The notes beneath the pieces were generated by a model, which had not been told where the DNA came from, ran no database searches, and was given only the letters and a program-made list of their open reading frames with translations. From Monodelphis domestica (taxonomy: Eukaryota > Chordata > Mammalia > Didelphimorphia > Didelphidae): a stretch of DNA of 64,000 nucleotides. A program made the position numbers and the translations under genes. Below, piece by piece: positions 35,145 through 46,815 of the stretch. The DNA is taken from assembly GCF_027887165.1 (NCBI RefSeq), contig NC_077232.1, forward strand, positions 2,311,162 through 2,375,161, read 5' to 3'. Numbering within the stretch: position 1 is the stretch's first letter; each line of letters begins with the position of its first letter.

Positions 35145-38100
35145 TAAGAGGGGAGCAGAGCCAAGATGGCAGGAAAATCCTAATGCTGCTCTGAATTTCA
35201 TTCCAAACGAATCATTAAAGAGCATCTTAAAGGGGCACAAATCAAAGCAGGGCAAGCAAAGGGATCTTCTACTGGACACAGGGTGAAAGGGAGACAGTGG
35301 GAGTGGATTTCCACATTAAAAGGGTGATTTTCAGATTATAAGAAAAGCACAGGCTGACCACCCACCCCCCTCCACCTACTGCACCAGAGGCAAATCCAGG
35401 ACCTGGGCAATCTCTGAATTCTAGGCCACTAGCTACTCTAAAGAAAACAAAAAACAAAACAGACCCACCTATGGAGGCTCCAGACCCTGGCAGTGAGATT
35501 TGAAGCTTAGTATCACCAGACTCACTCAGTGAAGTGGAGGCAGCAGCAATAGTGGTAGCAACAGGGACAGGGAAGATAGCCTCAGAGCAAAACACTGTGA
35601 AGCATGCTAAACCAAAAACTGCTCCTAGAAATCCCAGGCACTGGAGGTGAGGATCAGAGCTGTGTAGTACTGAGCTCATTCAACTCTCTGATAGAGAAGG
35701 GAAGATAACCCCAAGGCAAAGCCCTGAAAGACAGAAACAAAGATAGAAATGGCCAGCAGAATGCAGGACTCCCAGTCCTCAAATGGAAAAAAATAAGTAA
35801 ACAACAGCAAAAAGAAGCTCTTGAGCTTGGAAATTTCCTACAGAGAAAAACAGCAAAAAACAGAAGCAACATGAGAGAATGAGAAACAAGCAAATATTTG
35901 CAACTCTCCAAAAATAATGGAAACTAGTCACAAGCACTGGAGGAACTTAAAGGGGAGTCCAAGCATGAAACAAGACAGAGAGAAGAAAAATGAGAAGAAA
36001 AGTGGGGGGAAAAAATGGAAGTAATGCAAAAAGAAAACAATAGCTTAAAAGGCAAAATTACCCAAATGGAAAGAGACATAGAAATCAAATGAAGTAATAA
36101 GTGTATTAAAAACCATAATTGACCTGCTGGAAAAATAGGCAAAGAAGTCCAATGATGAAAAGAGTGTTGTGAAAATCAGAATAGACCAAATCGAAAAGAG
36201 AATCGAAAGATCATGGAGGAAAATCAGTCTTTAAAGACTAGAATTGGGCAAGTAGAAGCTAATGCTTTCAAAAGACATCAAGAAATAATTTAAAAAATCA
36301 AAATAATGAAAAAATAGAGGAAAACATTAAATTTATCCTTGAAAAAATAACCGACCTGGAAAATAGATCCAAGAGGTACAATTCAAGAATGATTAGACTA
36401 CCTGAAAACCATGACCAAAAAAATAAAATAAAATAAAAGCCTAGACATCATATTACAAGAAATTATTCAAGAAAATTTCCCTGATATTCTTGAATAAGAG
36501 GTCAAAATAGACATTAAAAGAATCCACAGATCACCCCCTACATTAAATCCCCAAATGACAACTCCCAGGAATGTTATAGCCAAGTTCAAGAGCTTCCAGG
36601 CAAAGGAGAAAATATTGCAAGTGGTCCAGAAATAGACAGTTCAGATATCATGGAGCCCCAGTCAGGAATACACAGGATCTGACAGCCTCCACAATGAAGA
36701 ACCACAAGACTTCAAATATGATATTCTGGAAGGCAAGAGAACTGGGCCTACAAGAGTCACCTATCCATCAAAACTGACTATATACTTTCTGGGGAAAGAA
36801 TGGGCAATTAATAAAAAAGGAAGATTTCCAAGCATTCCTGAAAAAAAGACCAGAACTAAGCAGAAAATTTGATGTCCAAAAACAAAATTCAATAGAGCCA
36901 TAAAAAGATAAATAAGAAAGATAAAAAATTAAAGGGCTTCAATTAGATCAAATTGACTATACTCCTATATGGAAAAATGATCTCTGTAACTTTTAAAAAA
37001 ACATTTTCATTATCATAGTAGATAGAAGAAATATACATAAGCAGAGGGTGTGGTATTAAACTGTTTAGAATGGTATGTAAAATAATTAGGAGGAAAAGAG
37101 AATTTTACTAAGAGATGGGCAAAGGAAGAGGTAAAATGGGGTAAATTATACCACATAAAGAGGCATGTGGGTAGGGGTGGGAGAATACTATTACTAGAAG
37201 GGGAGGATGATGGTGGTGATAGGTAATACTTAAACCTTACTCTCATTGGAATCAATTCAGAGAGAGAAGAACAGCTAGATTTACTGGAGTATGGAATACT
37301 ATCTTACCCTTTGGAGAAGTAGAAGGGGATAAAGGAAGGGGAGTATGGGAAGGGGAGTAATATAAAGGAGGGAAAAGTTGGGGGGAGGCAGTTAAAAGTC
37401 TCTAAAGAGAAGTAGGAGGGGAATAAGAAGGGGGTGGTAGGAAGGGGAGTGAAATAAGAGTGGGGGAAAAGGGGATTGATTAAAAGAAAAGCTCTGGTGT
37501 GGAGGGAAAGAGTGAATGGAAAGGGGGCAAGATTAAAAGAGGAAATAAAAATGATGGGGAATAAACAGATGGTAATAATAACTGTGAATGTGAAAAGGAT
37601 GAATTCACCCATAAAATGGAAGTAGATAACAGAGTGGATTAAAAAACAAAATTCCACCATATGTTGTTTACAAGGAATACACATAAGGCAGGTAGACACA
37701 CACAGGGTAATGGTAAGAGGTTGGAGCAGAATTTATTGGGGATCAACTGAGAAAAAGAAGACAGGAGTAGCAATCATGATCTTTTACAAGGCTAAGGCAA
37801 AAATAGATCTGATTAAAAGAGAGAAGGAAAGTAATTACATCCTGATAAAAGGCAGTATAAACAATGAAAAAATATCAGTACTCAACATATATGCATCAAA
37901 TGGTATAGCATCCAGATTTTTAAAGGAAAAACTTGGAGCTTAAGGAGGAAATAAATAGTAAAACTATACTAATGGAGGACCTTCCTCTATTAGATCTAGA
38001 GAAATTAAAACAAAAAATAAATAAGAAAGAAGTGAATGAAGTAAATGAAATTTTAGGGAAAATAAAGTTAATAGATATTAGAACAAAGTGAATAGGGATA

Positions 38101-39085
38101 AAAAGGAATGTACTTTTCTTTTCAGCAGCACATGGTACATATACAAAGATTGACCATGTACTAGGACATAAAACCATTTCAAACAAATACAGAAAAGCAG
38201 AAATAATAAATGCAACTTTTTCAGATCATAATGCAATAAAGATTATAATTAGTAAGAATTCATGGAGAGGCAAATTAAAAATAATTGAAATCAAATAATT
38301 TAATTCTCCAAAACTACTGGGTTAAAGAACAAATCATAGAAACAATACTGATTTCACTGAATAGAATAATAATAAAGAGACAACATATCAAAATTCATGG
38401 AATACAGCCAAAGCTGTAGTCAGAAGAAAATGTATATCCTTGAGTGCCTATATCAACAAAAGAAAGAAAAAAAGAGAAGAGAAATGAATTGGGCAATCAC
38501 CTAAAAAACTAGAAAAGAACAAATTAAAAACCCACAGATAAAGACCAAATTGGAAATCCTAAAAATCAATGGAGAAATTAATAAAATTGAAAGTAAAAGA
38601 ACTGTCAAACTAATAATTAAGACTAGGATCTGGTACTTTGAAAAAACAAATAGAAGAAATCATAGGTTAATCTAATTTTAAAAAGAGAGAATCAAATTAA
38701 TAGTATCAAAGATGAAAAGGGTGATCTCACCATTAATGAAGAGGAAATTAAGGTATTATTATTAAGAACTATTTTGTCCCATTATATGGCAATAAATATT
38801 ACAATCTAGGTGAAATGGGTGACTATTTACAAAAATATAATTTGCCTAGATTAACAAAAGAGGAAATAGAAATACTTAAATAATCCCATCTCAGGAAAAG
38901 AAATTGAACAAGCCATCAAGGAACTTCCTAAGAAAAAAATCGCCAGGACTAGATGGATTCACAAGTAAATTCTATCAAACATTTAAAGAACAACTAATCC
39001 TAATATTATACAAACTAGCAAAGAGTTGTTACCAAATAATGACCACTAGTATAATATATTCAGTCAATAACCCCTAATTTTACTC
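35145..39085 (+). mobile_element. Old LINE-1, 5' UTR, ORF1 and first part of ORF2
   Basis: It starts with the marsupial L1 5' signature 'gagcagagccaagatggcag' (35155). The 5' UTR is followed by a broken ORF1: a lysine/glutamate-rich coiled coil at about 35840-36400, then an RNA-binding-like region to about 36900. ORF2 begins near 37560 with an endonuclease domain (ICCLQ...H at 37655-37690; 'LNIYASNGIASRFLKE' at 37875-37935). Reverse-transcriptase onset is near 38890. The element breaks off at about 39085 before the catalytic core. Many stops and shifts mark it as much older than the copy at 1-1882. Confidence 0.8.
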
Positions 39086-39087
39086 CT

Positions 39088-39180
39088 TACAGGATAATGC
39101 TAGCACGTACCTTCTAAGATGATTGTGAGCACCAAGCAAGATAATGTCTGTAAAGCTCTTTGTAAATCTTAAAACCTTCA
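39088..39180 (+). mobile_element. CORE-type SINE 3' fragment
   Basis: 'gataatgctagcacgtacct', 'gatgattgtgagcaccaag', 'taaagctctttgtaaatctt' match the 3' half of a MIR/MAR1-like SINE. Confidence 0.65.
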
Positions 39181-39839
39181 AAAAAAAGTCTGAGCATGAC
39201 TATTATATTAACTTCCTTTAATGTGATGGTTTGTTCTTGCCTGTCAGGGCCTTTTTTGATCCTGATTTCCTGATTCTGCTCTGCCATCTATCCCACAGAG
39301 TAGATGCACTAGTCAGCTTTGGGTCACATGCCAACCTGTTGGGTATACCAGTGATGCCTTTAGAGATAATAATGTCACAGCTAGGGTGGAGAAAGGACTG
39401 AGGTACTTCTTCCTTTCCTTCTCCCTATAATTCTCTGTTCCAAAGAAGATGCTGATTTTTGTCTTTGGTTTCCTTGATCTAAGCCTGTCTCCTCTCTGCC
39501 TGAGAGGGGTTCTAGGAAGATGCCAGATCAGGAATACTCATCAGATTTAGGACAGAGAGAAACATGTGTTCTAATATCATCTTCAGGGAGTCCATGTAGA
39601 ATTGAGTACAGGGATATATACAGAGCCACCCAGACAATTCTACTGCACCCCTACCCCTGCCCCAACAGTGATACCTGACATCCTCATGTCCATAAATCTA
39701 CTCATACTTCTCACGACTTTAGGATATAACTCAACAGTTATGAATCCCACTCTATCTGTCTTTGTCTCTGTCTCTTCCTCTCCCTCCCTCTTGTTAAGGA
39801 TAAATTTTCAGGTTGATACTGAATATATTATTTAGTGGT
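39181..39839. other. Intergenic, nothing recognised
   Basis: A 77-codon frame at 39602-39835 has no recognisable feature. Confidence 0.4.
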
Positions 39840-40470
39840 TGCCAGGGATGTAAAATCTAAATCCTAATGAAATACTCAAGTCAGAATGGAATTTTATGGT
39901 GTTTAGTTACAATAGAGGGAAGAAATTAAGAAGAGAGAGAAAGAGGGAAAGGGGTAAAGATCTACTCTGGTCTGGCCTGAGCCAGGGGGAGTTCAGAGGC
40001 CTCTCAGCCAAGGGGCCTTCCCAGAAGATTAAATCTAACTTGGCTTCCAGCTAGGAGGCCTCCTCCAAGATGAGGGGCCTCCTTGGAGGCTGGAACCTTC
40101 AGAAGGGTCAAGGGAAAAGGAAGTCAGCCTTAACACTCACCACGAGGTCACCTAAGGGAAGAAGTCTCAGGACCCATGCACCACCAGCTTCTCCAAGCAT
40201 GCAAAACCTCAAAGTCCCCCTCACAGGAAGTGATGAGAAATATAAAGGCAGTTCTTTACATCACTTCTTGTGTCTCACATGTACCAATGGTGGCTTAAAC
40301 TTGGCTTTGGATGGCCCAGGGGGTCAATCAGTTGTTTCTGATTTGTCACTTGCTAGCACACACAGGTACAGACCATCCTCCCCCACACTTAATCCTTAAG
40401 TAGGGGTATATACATTCCTGGTTGCTAAAATTCTAAAGACTAAACAGGGTGGAGTAAATCTAAAATTCAC
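39840..40470. mobile_element. Probable endogenous retrovirus LTR fossil
   Basis: A 0.6-kb non-coding unit of LTR-like character: a polypurine stretch at 39900-39960, duplicated gene-free segments rich in 'ggcctcc', and a stretch about 40230-40430 that I recall as recurrent in opossum DNA. It is probably a solo LTR; orientation and family are not settled. Confidence 0.4.
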
Positions 40471-40727
40471 ACTCTCCCTCTCCCCGTCTTTCTCCCTCCC
40501 CCCTCCCTCTCCCTTCTTTTAATGTAGACAGACCTTCTTATAATGAATGTGATCTGAAGCCATGGTGCCTTAGGCAAGTTGTTTTGGTGCTCAACCTGGT
40601 TAGCTGGCTGTCCTAATCAAAGGACTCCTTGGCCCAAAGTGGCTATTGTTGTCCACTTTTTTCCCAAAAAACTGGACCAGACACTCTGGGCCTCATGGCC
40701 ACTGGGTCAAGTGACATAAATATGCCC

Positions 40728-40925
40728 CTTAAAGAGCCACAGAATTGGGACCTGAAAGGGACAGTTGACGTCTTTCTAATACTGTCCCTTCCCTTCACAC
40801 ATGGGGACACAAGCGGCCCAGTGAGTTTGTCCAAGGCCACATAGGTTGCAGGGGGAGCTAAGGTGAGATAACAAGCCAGGTCTGTTGAGTTTGTTGTCTA
40901 TGACCCCAACGCTCTTGATGCCGAA
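40728..40925 (-). mobile_element. Old MIR-like interspersed repeat
   Basis: 'cacagaattgggacctgaaa', 'acatggggacacaag', 'gtccaaggccacatagg' follow the order of a common ancient mammalian repeat that carries the antisense MIR core. Confidence 0.4.
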
Positions 40926-42837
40926 TCTCTTTTAAAAATGGACATTTTAGACTTTTCTTCAGAGTAGCTGAAGGGTGAAAGTAAAATTTTAGTACACCTT
41001 CCCTCTTGGATCTCATAAGCCTCACATTTACCAGCAGAGCCTGGGGCTGCCCTGAACGTTGGCCAGAGTCCTCAGCAGCTCCCCAAGGTCTCTGACTGCC
41101 TGGAAGAGAACCATACTTCTGGGAGAGTAATGCCTTGGCTCACAGAATGTGTTGTCTTCGTGACTGTTGATTAAATGTTGAGACATGTTTTATCTGGCCC
41201 CTTCTGAGGACTCAGGATGTCAGCCAGGTCGCTCGGACCCTGGAAGCAGTGATGCAAACTACAGGTGGCAAAATGCCTTCTTTGTTTTGAGGTCAATCAA
41301 GCCCCCTTCTGGAAAGTTGTAGCATCCCAAGCATATTCACATCTATGAAATATAGATGACTGTATGATTACTGTGTCTCCAAGCATAAGGTTATACCAAT
41401 GAGGCTTGTGAATGTAACCTTGAACTGGCCATGCGGCCCTTGGCTAAGACAAACTCATTAGCATGCTCGGAGTCAATTCCCCGGGAAAGCGCGGTTTGCA
41501 ATGTACACGCCCAAAGGTGTTCCCTCTGCCTTGCCACCCAATCTTAATTGTCTACACTTTGTGATGTGGTTACTACGTCCTTGGGAGTACCGCCCAAGCA
41601 GGACATGAATAAATTCAGAGGCAAACCCATGAACTTCCTCTTGGCCTTTCTCCCTTCCATGGAGCTCCACTGGGCTCCTCAATGACTGTCTCTCTCTCTT
41701 CTTGACCTTCTCCTTCCCCGAGGGTGTAACCATCTCGGCCTGCATTCTCTATCTTAATCTCCTCAACCACCTTGTATTCCATTATCCTCATTTTCCGCCT
41801 TAAGGAAAATCATAGGGTTGCCTGCCCGATCCAACCACTGACTTGTCCGTGTCTTTCATTTCCACCCTGGTTCTCGGTTCCTACCTCTCCTCGGGTCCCA
41901 TCACAAAGGGGAGCCCCTTCCCTTGTGGGACCCTGCTGGTCAGGGAAGTCCATTAAGGAAAACCCCACCAAAGTGGACTTTAGAGCCTCACCCATGGAAC
42001 GGATGCTCTGCCTGTGGCTTTCCTGAATGGGACCCTGAAATGCTAAATGAAGGGACTTCCCAGTTAAGGATATTCAGGTGCTGGAATATCACCCATGCAG
42101 TGGTTTTCTGTCTCTCTCCTATTATTGCTCATCTTGTAAGCTAGATTGCTGAATCCTTGCATTATAATAATAAACCCACTTCTCTTTACCCTTTTCCTTC
42201 AAAATGCTACAGAGGAATGGGCCTTATTGCCGGAGCAAAGCTCAAACCAGCTGCACAGAGCACACCTTACCGCAGCAGAAGGAGAGAGCGAACCCTGGGG
42301 GACAGCATGGTGGCAGAATCCTTGCCTTCTCCAATGGGACAAGGTAGTAGTGCTGGATGTGACAAGAGCTCTGGCAGAGGTAAAAAGGTGGTTTGAAGGT
42401 AGCACGGCACAGGGTAGTGGGTTTTAACCTGGATTTCCCTTGGAGGTCTGCAGATACATTTCAGAGCATCTATGAATGTATTTTAAATATTATTATTGGC
42501 TTCTCTTGTGATTCTGTGTATTGTGTTTTGTGCATTCAAAAACATAATTCTGAGAAAATGGCTTTTGGCTTTACCAGACACAGACAGAGAGGGCCATCAT
42601 GTGCACACATGTACACACATGTGCACATGCACACACACACCCTTGTTCGGTACAATGAAATTAAATCAACTCCAATCCAGAAGAGAAATGAATTTCATTC
42701 CCTGGTTGGCCACAAGTTAAGAGACACCACTCTGACCCTCAGTTTCCCCATCTGAAATTTGGAAATGAGAGCACTTCCAGGCCCTGCCTCAGGAATTTGG
42801 GAGGAAAGCTGAGACCACCAGAAAGAAAGTGGACGCT
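40926..42837. other. Intergenic, possible LTR-type fossil at 41.2-42.2 kb
   Basis: No gene recognised. 41170-42210 has even composition, an AATAAA at 41607 and another near 42166 close to its right end, which would suit an LTR-type element, but I cannot find clear ends. Short open frames on both strands show no domains. Confidence 0.25.
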
Positions 42838-42965
42838 ATCAATCAGTTAAGTGGCATGCATTTATTAAGCACCTAGGGTGTGCTAAGCCTTGGGAGAAGG
42901 GCTAGAGACGCCCAAAGAGGCGCCCTCCAGGAGCTCTCCGTGGAATGGGGGCAACAACATGCATC
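42838..42965 (-). mobile_element. L2/L3-type LINE tail, antisense
   Basis: 'tcaatcagttaagtggcatgc', 'atttattaagcacctagg' and 'ctccaggagctctccgtgga' match the reversed 3' tail of a CR1-clade LINE. Confidence 0.6.
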
Positions 42966-43047
42966 TGCATCTGCTTCATCATCATCATCATCATCCTGGT
43001 GAATCACATGATTTCGGGACCTCGTCCCCTTCCTCTTGTGGCAGGTC

Positions 43048-44064
43048 TCAAGCGGACATCTCGGTGGTCTCTGTGCGAGAACTCTCGGGCTCGTCCTTCA
43101 GGGCCCTCTGGAGAACCACCCTGAGGGACTCCCGCTGTTTCTGCTGCCTGAAGCTCCCCACGAAGAAGTAAATGAATGGGTTGATGCTGCTGTTCACACA
43201 GGAGAGTATGTCAATGATGAAATAGGGGACGTGCCAGCCCTTCAGGAGAGTGTCCTTCCACCAGGCCAGAAGAAACCAGTAGAGGCTGAAGGGGGAGCCC
43301 AGGAGGAGGAACATGAGGACGGTGAGCAGAATGACCACGTAGATCTTGGGAGAGCGCCGCGCCCAAAAGCTGCTCCGCACCTTGAGGAAGACGGTCAGGC
43401 TGCAGCCGCTCATGAGGGAGAACAGGAAGAAGACGAGCACGGCGCTGGCCATGGTGAAGTCGTAGCAGCCCTGCTCGTTGTACGGCCGGTAAAAGAAGCC
43501 ACAGCTCTCGCCCGTGAGCACGCTGACCAGCACCGCCTGGATCCAGAGCAGCGCGCACACCGCCGTGGACGTGTGCTTGGGGCGCTGGCCTCGGTACCAG
43601 ACCGGGAAGAGCACGGAGAGACAGCGCTCGGTGCTGATGGCCGCCAGCAGGCTCAGCCCCATGGTGTAGGCGGAGAACGTGACCGGCGCCAGCACGCGGA
43701 GGGCCGGAAAAGACGAGTACAAAAACCAGGTGACGTAAAAGTGATCCGTGGACGAGGTGTTGTAAGAGTCCTTCCAGATGTCCACCACCGTGTAGAAGGC
43801 CTGGCACGAAAGGAAGATGAAATCTGCCCCGGCCAGGTTGAGGATGTACACCGAGAAAGGGTTCCTCTTGATGCTAAAGCCCAGAAGCCAGAGGACCGTC
43901 CCGTTGCCCAACAGCCCAACCAGGCTGATGAGCACGGTGAGGTAGGGAATGCTAATGGGTAGCGCCTTCGTATCGGTTCCATTCCCTTGGCTTGGCGGTA
44001 GAAGAGTGTCGTTTCTCTCCGTCTCCTCAAGCCCCCGGTAAAGGGGCGTGGAAGTCTGGTCCAT
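43048..44064 (-). CDS. MRGPR-family receptor, intact, 338 residues
   Basis: An intact Mas-related G-protein-coupled receptor in a single coding exon on the minus strand. A 3' splice site (AG at 44107-44108) lies 42 bases before the ATG, the usual MRGPR arrangement. Extracellular sequons: N18, N28 and N102. TM1 is about 38-63 (GLLGNGTVLWLL), then KRNPFSVYILNLAGADF. TM3 ends in T-E-R-C (145-148), the normal G-protein contact motif in this family. The second intracellular loop is LFPVWYRGQRPKH, TM6 is LMFLLLGSPFSLYWF and TM7 carries NPFIY (295-299). The tail keeps LRVVLQRAL. Unlike the two upstream family members, it retains all the expected key residues and is very GC-rich at third positions, suggesting selection and a different isochore. 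It lies 9 kb from the NADSYN1 3' end. It is similar to MRGPRD, MRGPRX and MRGPRH; I cannot pick one. Confidence 0.95.
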   Translation of the reverse strand: MDQTSTPLYRGLEETERNDTLLPPSQGNGTDTKALPISIPYLTVLISLVGLLGNGTVLWLLGFSIKRNPFSVYILNLAGADFIFLSCQAFYTVVDIWKDSYNTSSTDHFYVTWFLYSSFPALRVLAPVTFSAYTMGLSLLAAISTERCLSVLFPVWYRGQRPKHTSTAVCALLWIQAVLVSVLTGESCGFFYRPYNEQGCYDFTMASAVLVFFLFSLMSGCSLTVFLKVRSSFWARRSPKIYVVILLTVLMFLLLGSPFSLYWFLLAWWKDTLLKGWHVPYFIIDILSCVNSSINPFIYFFVGSFRQQKQRESLRVVLQRALKDEPESSRTETTEMSA

Positions 44065-44106
44065 GCTCAGTGGCTGGGCGGGCTGGCTGGCTCCCCCGCG
44101 CTACAC

Positions 44107-44128
44107 CTGTGAACAGAGCAAAATAACA
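44107..44128 (-). promoter_or_regulatory. 3' splice site of third MRGPR coding exon
   Basis: On the minus strand a pyrimidine-rich run ending 'tgctctgttcacag' precedes the exon that starts at 44106. The upstream non-coding exon was not located. Confidence 0.65.
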
Positions 44129-44729
44129 TTGAAAAACCCAAGGAGCCCAATATTGCCCAGACCGCCGCCGCGAGCCCGTGACGTGATCCTGAGTAGGGGA
44201 GGCCGCGGCCCCTCTACACTTCCCCTGGATCCCGTCTCCACTGCCCAGCGGTGTGCTCAGAGCTGGAAGGCCTCCTTTTTTGTCTGAGGGAACAGAGAGG
44301 GGCATTTGCCACCGCAGCCACCAAAGCCTGCTGGGAGAAGACGCGTCTTCTGTTTGCTTCCTCCACATTCCATTTCCCATGTTGGCAAATGCTGGGTCGG
44401 GGAGACTCAGGACAGATGAAGTACCTGAGCACTGGTTCAAGTGGCAGAACTAAGAAGAGGAACCCAAAAGGAGTTTGGGGATGCTCCGGGGAAGGGTATT
44501 GGAGAGAGGCAGACTTGGCCAAGCAGCAGGTGGATGGATCAGTGAGGGCTTCTCTATGGAGGTGGCACCTGGGCTGAGCCTTGGAGGAAGCTAAGGATTC
44601 TGAGACACAGTTTGTGAGGAAGGAGGGAATTATGGGTGCTTGGAAGAGATGTGGACTGCTGGACTCCGCCCTGGAATTCACACATAGGAAGCACCCAACA
44701 CAACACCTGAAGCCTTGGCCTCTGCTTGG

Positions 44730-44778
<49 letters not shown>

Positions 44779-45454
44779 AGGGAACTTTGGCTGCCCTGCT
44801 TCTATGGCCAACTCCTCAGCAGAGACCTGGGGGGAACCCCAGAGGGGAGTGATATTTCCTGAAAGGTCCAGAAACAATCAAGGTGATGAAGGATTGTAGA
44901 TGGACTTCAGGAAATCCCTCAAGGCCACACAGAGAAGAAGAAGCCCCAGGGGATGGGGAGCTGATGACCCAGATGGAAGCATTCTGGCAGTAGAGAGAAA
45001 GGCCGGGGCCTGGCCCAGCTCCTAGAGGATTTTCCTAGGCTTGGCATCAATATGAAGGAGCCCACCATCCTCAACTCCTGCAGATGTGGGGATGGCAAGA
45101 ACACATGGAGATACCAGTGGAGGACAGGTGGCAGTGTGGACAGAGCCATGCTTGGGGCAAGACAAAGGGATGAGTGGTTGGATGCCAGAAGAGCCTGGAG
45201 AAGCAGACCCAGTTGGTGACGTTGGTGGACTACAACGTGCCCACACCTAAATGGTATTCTCTCTGTCCGAGACCAGAATGCAGCTTTGATGCTGCAAAAG
45301 CTAAGCTCACCCACACCGGCATCAGGAAACAGAGGCCAGGCCAGGGAAGTAGATGCCCTAGGACTGACCACAGAAACAGGAAGTGTGGCCTACTCTTCCA
45401 TTGTTCAACTGGACTGATGGACAACAAACATGGGTGAGGGTAAAAGAGGACCAT
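44129..45454. other. Upstream flank of third MRGPR
   Basis: Likely contains the receptor's first intron and perhaps its untranslated exon, which I cannot place. The (CA)n tract at 44731-44776 is the only definite feature. Open frames here are short and mirrored on both strands. Confidence 0.4.
44731..44776. repeat. (CA)n microsatellite
   Basis: About 22 CA units. Confidence 0.95.
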
Positions 45455-45620
45455 GACTAATCATAAAATAATAAGCGGCTAGTGCTTTATGTAATGCTTC
45501 AAGGTCTGCAAAGTTCTCTACACACATCTCATTCAGTGCTTGGGACAACACCGTGAGCTAGGTCCTATTATTAGCCCCATTGTAGGATTTTGGAAGTTTC
45601 AGAGATTCCAAAGGGCTGGG
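45455..45620 (-). mobile_element. MIR-type SINE, antisense
   Basis: 'gtctgcaaagttctctacac', 'ctcattcagtgcttgggaca', 'tattattagccccattgta' match a reversed MIR. Confidence 0.7.
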
Positions 45621-46009
45621 ACTTGGTGGAGTGAGCCCAAGTCAGGGTCCTAGACAAGTCAGAGGTGACAGCCGAAGGGCAGATGAGGTGGGCCTTGTAT
45701 ATGCAGACCCACCAAGCATCTTGGGAGTATTAGCAGAGACTAGGCAGGTACCACAAGCCAGCTCACAGCATCATCTGCACCCTTTGGCTATCTGCTCCAG
45801 CTGTGTAGAGATCTAGCCACAAGAGGACAGAGGTAGCACAAGAGCACGTGCCTTCTAACCTCCCAAGGGGATCCGGAGGAATGTGACTTTGGGGGTTCTC
45901 TTGTCCCTGAAGAATCTACAGCGCAGGTCAGCCAGAGGACAGGTGTGTTCCTGAGGAGCAGTTGCCAGACCCAACCTTCCCAGCTCCCAGCTACTCAGGG
46001 AACAAATGA

Positions 46010-46122
46010 GGAGGATTCCTCTGTGGTCCTGAGCAAGTCACTTAAGCCTCATTGCCCAGCCCGGATGGCTCTCCTGTCTTAGAATTGATACTGACAGAAG
46101 TTAACTGTTTATAAACAAAACC
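46010..46122 (+). mobile_element. Opossum-type short SINE, partial
   Basis: 'gtggtcctgagcaagtcact', 'cattgcccagcc', 'ctcctgtcttagaattgata' correspond to the 3' part of the SINE at 63.05 kb. Confidence 0.75.
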
Positions 46123-46684
46123 AAAAAGCTACAGATGAATCTCTTTTGCTTTTAGGTCCCTTAAACTGGCCCCACTCTGGCTCCCTCATCCCAACCCAGG
46201 GAGTCCTCCTGGGTAATAATGAATTTTTTTTTCAAGAATAAGAGGAAAATTCAAAAAAAGTGAACTGATCAATACATCAAAGTTCCCCCACCAACTAACT
46301 TCTCCACTTCTGCAAATGAGTTGGAAGTGTCTTCTAGAAGGACTCCCTACGTGATAGAGGACCTCGGCTACCATCTCAAAGACACTCTTGGCCAAAGCAG
46401 CCCACAGGCATTCCCAGGGGTTCTAGGTGAGGGTCTATACCAACTCATGCAAAGGGGCTAGGAGCAGGGCCACACATGTGCTTCCCACCCCCTGAGAAAA
46501 GAAAGCCATTGGTGCCTGCTCAGTGTCACCTCCCCAGGGCAGAGGGGGGTGGGTGGGGAGGAGAGTGCTGAAGAGAAGGACCACTGTCCGGTCCCAGTTG
46601 GTGACAACAGCAATAATAATGATGATGATCAGACAGATCGGGTCTTGAAGTCTGCATGGCACCAGATATGCATACATGTAGGCA
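46123..46684. other. Intergenic, nothing recognised
   Basis: No gene or named repeat. Confidence 0.4.
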
Positions 46685-46815
46685 TAAATATACCATTATA
46701 TCCTATATGTGTATAGACACTAATTCAACGCTCACAACAACCCTGTGGGATAGATGCTATTATTGTCCCCATTTTACAGATGAGAAGCTGAGACTATGAA
46801 GCTAGTCCAGGCTGG
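46685..46815 (-). mobile_element. MIR-type SINE, antisense
   Basis: 'cgctcacaacaaccctgtgg', 'gctattattgtccccatttt', 'acagatgagaagctgagact'. Confidence 0.8.

Noticed and set aside
43036-43962. 308-codon plus-strand frame
   Set aside because: It is the antisense of the intact third MRGPR; the GC-rich codon pattern of the receptor keeps the opposite strand open.
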